NCBI GenBank assembly: GCA_903884425.1 | Contig: CAISEP010000016.1 | Span: forward strand, 186,001 to 250,000 | Length of the DNA: 64,000 nt | Reading direction: 5' to 3' | From: an uncultured Caulobacterales bacterium | GTDB taxonomy: Bacteria; Pseudomonadota; Alphaproteobacteria; Caulobacterales; Caulobacteraceae | In this document: positions 1-7,259 of the stretch, in pieces | Position numbering within the stretch: position 1 is the stretch's first letter | How the letters are laid out: every line of letters starts with the position of its first letter | Translations under genes and position numbers: made by a program | Notes under the pieces: generated by a model | Databases searched by the model: none | What the model was told of the DNA's origin: nothing | The model's input: only the letters and a program-made list of their open reading frames with translations

Positions 1-623
1 ATCATCTCGTGGCTGTCGCGCTTGGAGGTGCGGGCCAGGTTGGACATGAACTCCGTGCGCAGGGTCTGCTCGATCTTGTCGAGGATGTCCCGCTGCACCG
101 GCTCCATCCGCAGCATCCGGGTCACGCATTCCAGGGCGAAGTCCTCGGGCAGGGCGGACAGGACCCGGCTGGCATGCTCGGCCTTGATCTTGGACAGCAC
201 CACGGCGACGGTCTGCGGGTATTCGTTCTTCAGATAGTTGGCGAGCACGGCCTCGTTCACATTGCCGAGCTTGTCCCACATGGTGCGACCCGCCGGACCG
301 CGGATCTCCTCCATCAGGTGCTCGACCTTCTCCGGCGGGAGGAAGGCGGTCAGCAGGCGCTGGGTCTGCTCGAAGGAGCCCATGATCGCGCCGGTGGACG
401 ACATGCCGGAGACGAACTCCACCAGCAGGGACTCCACCACAGACGAGGATACGGTGCCGAGGCTCGACATCGCCTGGGAGATCTCCTTGATCTCCTCGTC
501 GTCCAGGGCCTCCCACAGGCCGGCATGATCCTCCCCCAGCGCCAGCAGCACCACGGCGGCCTTTTCCACCCCGGACAGCTTGCTGGCGTCGTCAATCGCC
601 GCCTTTTTACGAACCGCTGCCAT
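1..623 (-). CDS. fliG: Flagellar motor switch protein FliG (3' end cut by window edge)
   Basis: FliG sits on the cytoplasmic face of the MS ring, binds FliF, and through its C-terminal domain contacts the stator to make torque. About 207 codons are visible, covering the N-terminal and middle domains; the torque domain lies outside the window. Visible landmarks are an N-terminal [13 protein letters not shown]-type helix, an EIKEISQAM stretch, and a middle-domain run ending in [16 protein letters not shown]. The ATG shares one base with the fliF stop (TGATG), so the two are translationally coupled. In Caulobacter this operon continues with flbE, fliN and flbD; whether it does here cannot be seen. 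Identity is secure. Confidence 0.95.
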   Translation of the reverse strand, partial: MAAVRKKAAIDDASKLSGVEKAAVVLLALGEDHAGLWEALDDEEIKEISQAMSSLGTVSSSVVESLLVEFVSGMSSTGAIMGSFEQTQRLLTAFLPPEKVEHLMEEIRGPAGRTMWDKLGNVNEAVLANYLKNEYPQTVAVVLSKIKAEHASRVLSALPEDFALECVTRMLRMEPVQRDILDKIEQTLRTEFMSNLARTSKRDSHEM

Positions 624-2266
624 CAGCCCTCATGCAGCCAGCTGCGGAGGATCGAGATGGATTCCTCCGGGTGGTTTTCGATGAACTCCGAGACCTTCTT
701 GACCGATGAAACCTTAACCTGGCCTTCGATCTTGGCGATATCGATGCGCTGGTCGAACTGATTGTCGGCCATGGCGATCCGCTGGCCACCGGCGTCGACG
801 GCCGTGGCCGGGGTGATGCCGTCGGCCCCGGCGGACCCGGACAGCTGCATCGGGCGTCCGTTCAGGGTCGCCGTCCCGCCCGGGCCCACGACGATGCCGG
901 GGCGCAGCATCGGCCGCACCACGAAGAACATCAGCAGTCCGGTGACCACCACCATGACGGCCAACTCGGCAATGCGCATCATGTCGCCCTTGTCGAGGCT
1001 GAAGCCCGCGGCGGTGCCCTGGGCATCCGCCGGCCGTTCGAAGCGGACATTGACCACCTGCAGCTGGTCGCCGCGCTTCTCGTCGAAGCCGACGGCGGCG
1101 CGGACCAGGGCCTCGATGCGCTGCATCTCCTCGGCGGAGCGGGCCTGGTACTGGCCCGGCTTGCCCCCGGTGCCCGGCGGGGTGATCCCGTCGACGGCCA
1201 CCGACACGGACAGCTTCTTCAGCTGGCCCGGCTCGACCACCGTGGTCTTCACCGACTTGGAGATCTCGTAGTTGGTGGTTTCCTCGGACTTGTTGGAGGC
1301 CGTGGTCTGCTGTGCCGAGCCGTTGGTGTTCTGGGCACCCGGAATGTTCTGCGAGGCCGTCACACCGCCGAGGCCGGAGGGCTTGTCCTCCTTGTTGGTG
1401 TCGGTGCCCGTGGCGGTGGAGCGGACCACCTGGCCATCGGGATCGAACTTCTCCTCCTGGGTGGTGACCCGGCTCTTGTCCAGGTCGGCGGCGACGGTGA
1501 CCCGCACCTTGCCCGGCCCGACGACGCCTTCGACCAGGTCGCGGACCTGGCGCTTGATCCGCTCCTCCACGTCGTTCTGCTCGGCGGAGACGGCGCCGCC
1601 TGCCGCGCCCGGGTCATCCATCCCGGCCAGCATGGCACCGGTCTGGTCGGTGATGGCCACCCGGGTCGGCTTCAGGTTGGGTGTCGCCGCGGCCACCAGG
1701 TTGCGGATCGCCCGCACCTGATCCGAGCTCAGCTTGCGCCCCCCCGTCTCCACCATCACCGAGGCGGAGGGTTCGTCCTGGTCCTGCTCGAACAGGGCGC
1801 GCTTGGGGATGTTCAGCAGCACCTTGGCCTGGGTCACGCCCTGGATCGAGCGGATGGTCCGGGCCAGCTCCCCCTCCGCCGCGCGCTTGGCATTGATGTT
1901 CTGCACGAAGTCGGTCTGGCCAAGCGCCGGCGCGCTGTCGAAGATCTCGTAGCCGACGGAGCCGGAGGTCGGCAGGCCCTTGGCGGACAGCATCACCCGG
2001 GTCTGCGCGACCTTGTCCTGGTCGACCATGATGGTCGTGCCGTCGCCCTTGACCTCGTACTTGATCCCGGCGGCGTCCAGCGCGCCGGTGATCTGCGAGG
2101 CTTCCTTGAGGTCGAGGTTGGAATAGAGCAGGGATTTCGCATCGCCGCCCACATGGGTCATCAGCATGACGAGCACGGCCACCAGCCCGAAGGCCGATCC
2201 CGCGATCGCCGCCAACCGCCCCACCCCGAAGCGTTCCAGCGCCTGTAAGAATCCCTGCACACCCAC
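623..2266 (-). CDS. fliF: Flagellar MS-ring protein FliF
   Basis: FliF forms the membrane MS ring on which the flagellar basal body is built. At 547 residues it has the usual size. A first membrane helix lies near residues 21-40, the YscJ/FliF ring-building domain follows, and a second helix lies near 437-462 ([14 protein letters not shown]). The C-terminal tail ending [10 protein letters not shown] is the FliG-binding segment. The longest form starts with GTG, but the GTG at 2260 (two codons later) has a better-spaced GAGG ribosome site, so the start may be 2260. The stop overlaps the fliG start by one base. A CtrA-like box lies about 65-80 bases upstream. Confidence 0.96.
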   Translation of the reverse strand: MGVQGFLQALERFGVGRLAAIAGSAFGLVAVLVMLMTHVGGDAKSLLYSNLDLKEASQITGALDAAGIKYEVKGDGTTIMVDQDKVAQTRVMLSAKGLPTSGSVGYEIFDSAPALGQTDFVQNINAKRAAEGELARTIRSIQGVTQAKVLLNIPKRALFEQDQDEPSASVMVETGGRKLSSDQVRAIRNLVAAATPNLKPTRVAITDQTGAMLAGMDDPGAAGGAVSAEQNDVEERIKRQVRDLVEGVVGPGKVRVTVAADLDKSRVTTQEEKFDPDGQVVRSTATGTDTNKEDKPSGLGGVTASQNIPGAQNTNGSAQQTTASNKSEETTNYEISKSVKTTVVEPGQLKKLSVSVAVDGITPPGTGGKPGQYQARSAEEMQRIEALVRAAVGFDEKRGDQLQVVNVRFERPADAQGTAAGFSLDKGDMMRIAELAVMVVVTGLLMFFVVRPMLRPGIVVGPGGTATLNGRPMQLSGSAGADGITPATAVDAGGQRIAMADNQFDQRIDIAKIEGQVKVSSVKKVSEFIENHPEESISILRSWLHEG

Positions 2267-2329
2267 CTCACCCAGATGACGGGAGCCTGGTCACCCCACC
2301 CCGGTAGGCAGGAATTACCGGGTGTCTGG

Positions 2330-2344
2330 TAAACGGGACTTTAA
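2330..2344 (-). promoter_or_regulatory. CtrA-like box upstream of fliF
   Basis: On the minus strand the sequence reads TTAA, seven bases, then TTTACC. The CtrA consensus is TTAA-N7-TTAAC, so there is one mismatch in the second half-site. Known: fliF is an early CtrA-dependent gene in Caulobacter. The position, 64-78 bases before the start codon, fits a promoter element. No transcription start is known, so its role is inferred. Confidence 0.55.
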
Positions 2345-2421
2345 TGAACCGGTCCCGAGCGGCCCCAATCGTAAACATTTCCACACGATCGGGGTCGGGC
2401 CTCCCCGGCCGCCCACAGACA

Positions 2422-2455
2422 ACAACGCCCCGTCGCGGGTGCGGCGGGGCGTTGT
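2422..2455 (-). terminator. Hairpin downstream of sciP, probable terminator
   Basis: An 11-base perfect inverted repeat (ACAACGCCCCG at 2422-2432 and its complement at 2445-2455) with a 12-base loop lies about 60 bases after the sciP stop. The T run after the stem on the minus strand is weak (TTGTCTG), so termination may be partial. It separates sciP from the fliF promoter region. Confidence 0.6.
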
Positions 2456-2513
2456 CGATCCGTCGGACCGTGGGCACGTATCCGGCGGTTTTGCGCGCCG
2501 GGCGGCCGACAGC

Positions 2514-2798
2514 CTATTCGCGGTACTGCTGGATCCGCGTGGTTCGCAGACCCGCCAGACCGTGCTTGTCGATCGCCTGCTGCCAGGCGATGAACTCCTC
2601 GTTCGTGAGCTTGTAGCGCTCGCAGGCGTCGTCGAACGTCAGCAGACCCCCGCGCACGGCAGCCACCACTTCGGCCTTGCGCCGGATCACCCATCGCTGG
2701 GTGTTGACCGGCGGCAGATCGGCCAGGGTCAACGGAGCGCCCGTCGGTCCGATCACGTACTTCTCGCCTTTGTTATTCAGGCGTTGTTGCTGCAACAT
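2514..2798 (-). CDS. sciP: CtrA inhibitor SciP (DUF1153)
   Basis: This 94-residue protein belongs to the DUF1153 family, whose Caulobacter member SciP binds CtrA at promoters and blocks CtrA-driven transcription outside late S phase. The family signature is clear: GPTGAPLTLADLPP near residues 17-30, RWVIRRKAEVVAAVRGG, then a helix-turn-helix segment LTFDDACERYKLTNEEF. Length is normal. A GGGAAGG ribosome site lies about 10 bases before the ATG. It lies between the hook operon and fliF, both CtrA- or sigma-54-type flagellar units, and has its own CtrA-like box upstream, which fits a feedback role. The family assignment is firm; the regulatory wiring in this organism is inferred. Confidence 0.93.
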   Translation of the reverse strand: MLQQQRLNNKGEKYVIGPTGAPLTLADLPPVNTQRWVIRRKAEVVAAVRGGLLTFDDACERYKLTNEEFIAWQQAIDKHGLAGLRTTRIQQYRE

Positions 2799-2848
2799 GG
2801 CTTGTAAGCCTTCCCATCACCAATGAGCAGCACTCTACCCGCCACCAC

Positions 2849-2863
2849 ATAACATCGGCTTAA
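2849..2863 (-). promoter_or_regulatory. CtrA-like box upstream of sciP
   Basis: The minus strand reads TTAA-GCCGATG-TTAT, one mismatch from TTAA-N7-TTAA, in an AT-rich stretch 51-65 bases before the sciP ATG. In Caulobacter sciP is activated by CtrA and then inhibits it; this site would allow the same loop. AT-richness raises the chance of a fortuitous match. Confidence 0.5.
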
Positions 2864-2961
2864 TTCGAATAGTAAAAATTGCATGACCATTCGCGTGTCT
2901 TTCTGATACACCTTAAGCCAAGGTCTAAACGAGACGTAAATACAAGTCTCACTCGGAGTCA

Positions 2962-4395
2962 TTACCGAATTATGCCAAGTAAATCCTGCAGCATCTGGTC
3001 GGCGGTGGTGATCACCTTGGAGGAGGCGGAATAGGCCCGCTGGGTCACGATCAGGTTGGTGAACTCCGTCGAGAGGTCGACGGTGGAGGACTCGAGGGTC
3101 GAGGGCGAGATGGCCCCCGCCCCGCCGGAGCCCGGGGACTTCAGATTGTAGGCCCCGCTGCTGTTGGACACCTGATAGGCATCGCCGGAGACCGGCGTCA
3201 GCCCGTCTGGATTGGGGAAGGTGGCGATGGCCACCTGGGCGATCTGCCGCGAGACGCCGTTGTCGTAGTTGGCGGTCACGAAGCCCTTGTTGTCCACGGT
3301 GACGTTGCTGAGATTGCCGAAGTTGGTGCCGTTGGTGGTGATCGACTGGGTCACGGACTGACTGGCAAACTGGGTCAGGTCCCCCGGCGCGGTGGCGAGG
3401 GACAGGCTGATGTTCTGGGACGCCAGACCCAGGCCCGAGGCCCAGCTCACCGCCCCCGCCGCCGGCGCCTGTGTGGAGGGGCCGATGGAGATGGTCGGGC
3501 TGGTGCTGTTGCCGAACAGGCTGGAATTGGCGAGGTCGATCTGGCCGGTGGGGGAGAAGGTGACCGTCCCCACCGCGATCTGGCCGTGACTGAGGTTGGC
3601 ACCGGTCTGCAGGTCGGTCGCGGGCACGGCCCGGAGTTCGGCATACCACTGATTGGCGACGGTGGACTTGAGGAAGTCCATCTCCACCGTGTGCGGGCCG
3701 CCCTGGCTGTCTGCCACCGGGACCTGGATGGAGAAGTCCGGCTTCACCCCGGTGCCGTTGGCCGCGCTGTACATGGCCATGGAGTTGGTCGCCGCATTGT
3801 AGGCCCCGGTCCCCGCCGGCGTGGTCGAGGCCGCCAGGGCGGCAGCGCTGGGGGTGGTGGTGGCCTGCAGGTTGCCGCTGACCGCCACCGCCGTGGTGGG
3901 CGAGGCCGCGCCGCCCTGGGTCAGGACGTTGATGGTCTTCAGCTGGGTCAGGTCCGTGGGGTTGGGCGTGATGTTGCCCTGGGGGTCGGCCAGCCAGCCC
4001 TGGAGATAGTAGCCGGAGGTGTTCTTCAGATAGCCCTGGCTGTCCACGGTGAAGGACCCCGCCCGGGTGAACATCCGGGGATCGGTGGCGGTGGCATTGG
4101 TCGGGTCGGTGGTGGTGACGAACAGGCCGGCACCGTTGATGCCCAGATCGGTGTTGGAGGAACTCTGGTTCAGCTGGCCCTGCTGGGCCACCAGGCTGGC
4201 GGAAACAGCCGACACCCCGCCGGCGGAATAGAGGCCCTGGGCCGCCTGGGCGGTCACGATCGACGCGAAGTCGATGGACTCCTTCTTGTAGCCGACGGTG
4301 TTGGCATTGGCGATGTTGTCCGAGATCGCGCTGATCGCGGAGGTGTTGGCGACCAGTCCGGTGACGCCGGCGGCGAGTGCGCTGTTGATACTCAT
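2962..4395 (-). CDS. flgE: Flagellar hook protein FlgE
   Basis: FlgE polymerises into the hook joining basal body and filament. The 477-residue product has the conserved N-terminal rod/hook motif (ISDNIANANTVGYKKE near residues 24-39) and the C-terminal amphipathic helix (RAYSASSKVITTADQML), which form the coiled core. The variable middle is Thr/Ser/Ala rich, as for surface-exposed hook domains. I use the ATG at 4395, which has AAGGA nine bases upstream; a longer frame exists, but its extra 48 residues are a low-complexity Ser/Pro/Arg stretch. It is the third gene of fliK-flgD-flgE and follows flgD by 40 bases. Confidence 0.95.
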   Translation of the reverse strand: MSINSALAAGVTGLVANTSAISAISDNIANANTVGYKKESIDFASIVTAQAAQGLYSAGGVSAVSASLVAQQGQLNQSSSNTDLGINGAGLFVTTTDPTNATATDPRMFTRAGSFTVDSQGYLKNTSGYYLQGWLADPQGNITPNPTDLTQLKTINVLTQGGAASPTTAVAVSGNLQATTTPSAAALAASTTPAGTGAYNAATNSMAMYSAANGTGVKPDFSIQVPVADSQGGPHTVEMDFLKSTVANQWYAELRAVPATDLQTGANLSHGQIAVGTVTFSPTGQIDLANSSLFGNSTSPTISIGPSTQAPAAGAVSWASGLGLASQNISLSLATAPGDLTQFASQSVTQSITTNGTNFGNLSNVTVDNKGFVTANYDNGVSRQIAQVAIATFPNPDGLTPVSGDAYQVSNSSGAYNLKSPGSGGAGAISPSTLESSTVDLSTEFTNLIVTQRAYSASSKVITTADQMLQDLLGIIR

Positions 4396-4435
4396 GGATG
4401 CACGTCCTTGTTCTTGAGCCTGGGAACCTTGCGGG

Positions 4436-5137
4436 TCAGGAAGCGGTGATGGAGCTGATGGTGGTGACCGGGACGGTGGTCTTGCCGATGCCGACGACCG
4501 TCTGGCCGGTGGAGTCCTGCTGGATGCTGGTGACGACACCGGCCACCTGCGGCGTGGCGGCGACGGAGCCCGATGCGGCGTCCTGGGCGGAGATGGACAG
4601 GGTATAGGTCCCCCCGTCCGGCAGTTGCCGGCCCGAGGCGTCCTGCCCGTTCCAGCTGAAGCTGTTGGTGCCGGCGCTGAGCTGCGACAGGGGGCCCGTC
4701 CAGACGGTCTGGTTGGCGCTGTTGGTGATCGTCGCCGTGCCCTGAACCGCGCCGGTCCCCAGGGTGTACTGCCAGTTGGCCGTCCCGTTGTTCAGGGTGA
4801 CATTGGCGGTGTTGGCCACCACCGACTTGCCGATCAGGCCGACGGAACTGGTGACCCCCTGTCCCCCCGAGGAATTGTTCACCAGGGTCTGCAGCAGCTG
4901 GTTGGTGAGCAGCTGCTGCTGCACCCCGTTCATCTGCACCAGCTGCTGGGTGAAGGCATTGGTGTCCATGGGCGAGGTGGGGTCCTGGTTCTTCAGCTGG
5001 GTCGTCAGCAGCTGCAGGAAGGTCGTGTAGCTGCTGTTGAGGGACTGCTGGCCGGAGGCCACGGTCGAGCCGGCCGTGGATGAGGTGGTGGCCGCGGCGC
5101 TGGTGGTGGTCGGGGTCGTGACGGAGGTCGTGGTCAT
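4436..5137 (-). CDS. flgD: Flagellar hook assembly (cap) protein FlgD
   Basis: FlgD caps the growing hook and guides FlgE insertion. The 233-residue protein begins with a Thr/Ser-rich leader, then the family motif FLQLLTTQLKNQDPTSPMD near residues 40-58 and a Gln-rich stretch around FTQQLVQMNGVQQQ. The C-terminal half has the expected beta-rich FlgD Ig/Tudor-like region (SFSWNGQDASGRQLPDGGTY). A GAGGA ribosome site is spaced about eight bases from the ATG. It sits between fliK (10-base gap) and flgE, in hook assembly order. Confidence 0.95.
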   Translation of the reverse strand: MTTTSVTTPTTTSAAATTSSTAGSTVASGQQSLNSSYTTFLQLLTTQLKNQDPTSPMDTNAFTQQLVQMNGVQQQLLTNQLLQTLVNNSSGGQGVTSSVGLIGKSVVANTANVTLNNGTANWQYTLGTGAVQGTATITNSANQTVWTGPLSQLSAGTNSFSWNGQDASGRQLPDGGTYTLSISAQDAASGSVAATPQVAGVVTSIQQDSTGQTVVGIGKTTVPVTTISSITAS

Positions 5138-5147
5138 GGTCTGGTCC

Positions 5148-6740
5148 TCAGATCCGGATGTCGAGGCCGCGGGTGGCGGCCCCGGAGGCGGCGCCCATGG
5201 CGGAAAGGTCGGTCAGGTCGGCCAGGCGGTTCATGGCCCCGAAGGCCGCGGCCCCGCCGGACGAGGGTCGCTGTCCGTCGTCGGAGGCCCCGAAGCTCTG
5301 GCCGTTGCCGAAGCCCCCCTGGCCGCCGGTCTGGCCACCGCTCTGAAAGGTCAGGTCCTCGGGCTTGAGGGTAAAACCGGCATCGGCCAGGGACTGGCGA
5401 AGGGCCAGGGACTCGCTGGCCAGCGCATTGGCGCTGTCGGCGTGCTGGAAGGACAGCCGCGCGGACATCTCGCCCTTGGCGCTGATCTCCACCGAGACAT
5501 TCACCCGGCCAAGACCCTCCGGGTCGAGGGCGACCTCGAACCGGGTGATCTTGTTGTCCACGTTCTGGACGATCTGGGAGGCGAGGCTGGTCACCGTGCG
5601 GGACGGGGCCCCGGCGTCGGCCCCGGCGGCCGGACCGGACGCGGTCCCGGCGGCTCCAGCGGCCCCGGCAACCTCGGCAGCCAGGGTCCCCGGATCGACG
5701 GCCGGAGCAAAGGGCGTCTGCACCAGGGCGGCCCCATCGGCCGCGCCCGCCTGAGCGCCCGTCGGGTCGCCCCCGCCGAGGGACGGGCCGTCCTGTCCGC
5801 CCCCGTGTCCGGCCTCCTGGCCGGCCGTGCCCACCGCGGCCAGGGCCGAAGCCGGGCTGCCGTCCAGCACGCCGGATAGAAGGCTCGTCGTTCCACCGTT
5901 TGAGTTGGACACGGCTGCAGACCGGCCCGAGCCTGCGGACACGGCGGTCGACGTGGGAGACTTCACCCCGGCCGCGGCGCTCCGGAGCGTGCCGGAGGCC
6001 GCAAGGCCTGCCGCGCCGGGGGTCTGGATGCCACCGAGCAGCGTGCCCAGGTTCGGCGTGACCTCGCCCCCGTCCGCGGCCGATCCGTCGTCCCCGGTCC
6101 CGTCGGATCCTGTCAGGCCCGCGGCTGTCCGGCCGGTGGCCCCGGCCAGATCGGGACCGGCGGGCAGGGTCTGGGAGGATCCGGTCGCCGCGGGCGGGGT
6201 CCCGGCGGGGCTCTGCCCCCCGTTGCCGGTCGCGGCATTGGCCACCGGAACCGGGGTCGGGACCGGCGGCGGGACGACGGCCAGGAGGGGTGTGGCGGTG
6301 GTCCCGCTGCCCGTGTCGCCGCTGTCCCCGTCCTTCGGGTCCGCGGCGGCCTTTGTCGTCGAACTGCCGGAGCCGGACGTGGTCCCGGTGTCGTGCAGGA
6401 GCGGGGCCGGCGCGGTTCCGGTGGCGTCCGATCCGGTCCCGTTCGTCGAGCCGCCGTCCCCCACCGTATTCGCGGCCGCATCCTGGTTCGTGGTCTGCGC
6501 CGGGGCCCGGGACTCGGGCCGAAGGGGGAGCGGGGCGGGGTCGGGGCGCGCCGGGGCCGCGCTGACCGGCGGGGTCAGGCTGGCGACGGACTGCGGCGAA
6601 TAGCTGGCCAGGTCCACCAGGGCATTGAAGCCAGACGCGCTGTCGGCGTCGGATGCACCGGCACCGGGCGACGAAGGAGTCGGCCGATAGGTCGCCCTCG
6701 GATCGGTCGGAGCTGGGGTGTTCGCTGTGGCGGCGGTCAA
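5148..6740 (-). CDS. fliK: Flagellar hook-length control protein FliK
   Basis: FliK measures hook length and switches the export gate from hook to filament substrates. The 530-residue protein has the expected layout: a long disordered N-terminal two thirds rich in Ala, Gly, Pro, Thr and Asp, then a C-terminal Flg_hook domain near residues 385-465 (RFEVALDPEGLGRVNVSVE, then LRQSLADAGF) and a Gly-rich tail. The start is TTG with CAGGGA upstream; no nearby in-frame ATG competes. It is first in the leftward hook operon and is preceded by a sigma-54-type promoter. The low-complexity region gives long misleading frames on both strands. Confidence 0.9.
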   Translation of the reverse strand: MTAATANTPAPTDPRATYRPTPSSPGAGASDADSASGFNALVDLASYSPQSVASLTPPVSAAPARPDPAPLPLRPESRAPAQTTNQDAAANTVGDGGSTNGTGSDATGTAPAPLLHDTGTTSGSGSSTTKAAADPKDGDSGDTGSGTTATPLLAVVPPPVPTPVPVANAATGNGGQSPAGTPPAATGSSQTLPAGPDLAGATGRTAAGLTGSDGTGDDGSAADGGEVTPNLGTLLGGIQTPGAAGLAASGTLRSAAAGVKSPTSTAVSAGSGRSAAVSNSNGGTTSLLSGVLDGSPASALAAVGTAGQEAGHGGGQDGPSLGGGDPTGAQAGAADGAALVQTPFAPAVDPGTLAAEVAGAAGAAGTASGPAAGADAGAPSRTVTSLASQIVQNVDNKITRFEVALDPEGLGRVNVSVEISAKGEMSARLSFQHADSANALASESLALRQSLADAGFTLKPEDLTFQSGGQTGGQGGFGNGQSFGASDDGQRPSSGGAAAFGAMNRLADLTDLSAMGAASGAATRGLDIRI

Positions 6741-6878
6741 GGCACGGTCCCTGGATTTGAAGCCCCGACATCGAGGCCCTGGAAGATCGAGGCGATGGGG
6801 TCGGGCCGTCGCGACTTTGTCGCCCGGACCTTTCGGAGGAGATCGACCACGCCTACTGCGGGCTTCGGCCCAACAGGA

Positions 6879-6894
6879 AGCAACCGGCGGGCCA
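6879..6894 (-). promoter_or_regulatory. Sigma-54 promoter for fliK-flgD-flgE
   Basis: The minus strand reads TGGCCCG-CCGG-TTGCT, one mismatch from the -24/-12 consensus TGGCACG-N4-TTGCW. The GG and GC pairs have the required spacing. It lies about 140 bases before the fliK start. Hook genes are sigma-54 dependent in Caulobacter. The role here is inferred from the motif and its position. Confidence 0.75.
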
Positions 6895-6982
6895 GTTCGT
6901 CGGATTCAGCTGATCATGTTGTTTTTTCTGATGTTTCCGGGATTTCACCGGCCGACCTGGAGGCCGCAGGACCGAACGTTCT

Positions 6983-7020
6983 TGCCGGGTCGAGGGGGCA
7001 ACCCGGCGTTTCCTGCCGGG
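6983..7020. promoter_or_regulatory. TGCCGGG repeats, candidate FlbD/ftr-like activator sites
   Basis: TGCCGGG occurs at 6983-6989 and 7014-7020, and its inverse ACCCGGC at 7001-7007. GCCGGGT (6984-6990) and ACCCGGC form a perfect 7-base inverted repeat with a 10-base spacer. They lie between the two sigma-54 promoters, where an enhancer-binding activator would act on both. Similarity to Caulobacter ftr sites is from memory and should be checked. Confidence 0.45.
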
Positions 7021-7098
7021 CGCTGAACGGTCCGGACACGGAGGCATGACGGCCGCGACCGGTCGCTGGCGGGCCCGCCATGGCACCGCCGGGGGCTG

Positions 7099-7114
7099 TG
7101 GCACCGGATTTGCG
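7099..7114 (+). promoter_or_regulatory. Sigma-54 promoter for flgK-flgL
   Basis: TGGCACC-GGAT-TTGCG matches the -24/-12 consensus TGGCACG-N4-TTGCW except at the seventh and last bases. The invariant GG and GC are correctly spaced. It lies about 146 bases before the flgK start and faces away from the hook-operon promoter. Confidence 0.75.
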
Positions 7115-7205
7115 ACGTCGCCCATGCCATGACCTGTGAGCACAAGACAATGATGAGCCTTTTCAGGCATTTACGCGATGGAGAGACGGCGTTCGCAGTC
7201 CCCGT

Positions 7206-7222
7206 CCCGGCAGTTTCTGCCG
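7206..7222. promoter_or_regulatory. Palindrome before flgK, candidate downstream ftr-like site
   Basis: CGGCAG (7208-7213), TTT, CTGCCG (7217-7222) is a perfect palindrome within a CCCGGCAG context, about 100 bases downstream of the flgK sigma-54 promoter. A further CTGCCGGGA lies at 7238-7246. In Caulobacter, downstream ftr elements control the divergent flaN/hook promoters, so a FlbD-type site is plausible. Confidence 0.45.
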
Positions 7223-7259
7223 AGGGGCCTGACGGATCTGCCGGGAAGGAGCGCGTCTG

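Larger units (their letters stand above)
6741..7259. other. Divergent flagellar control region (519 bases, no gene)
   Basis: This non-coding stretch separates the leftward hook operon from rightward flgK-flgL. It holds a sigma-54-type promoter on each strand, an inverted repeat of TGCCGGG elements between them, an 8-base palindrome GAACGTTC (6974-6981), and a further palindrome just before flgK. No open frame in it looks like a protein. The layout matches what is known of the Caulobacter hook operon/flaN control region, where ftr elements bind the activator FlbD. Confidence 0.7.

Noticed and set aside
2930-2965. CtrA site at CCTTAAGCCAAGGTCTAAAC nearby (2918-2937 region)
   Set aside because: The two half-sites are one base off the seven-base spacing.
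5134-6771. Second long minus-strand frame across fliK
   Set aside because: Arg/Gly/Pro low complexity in a different frame; only the fliK frame has a Flg_hook domain.
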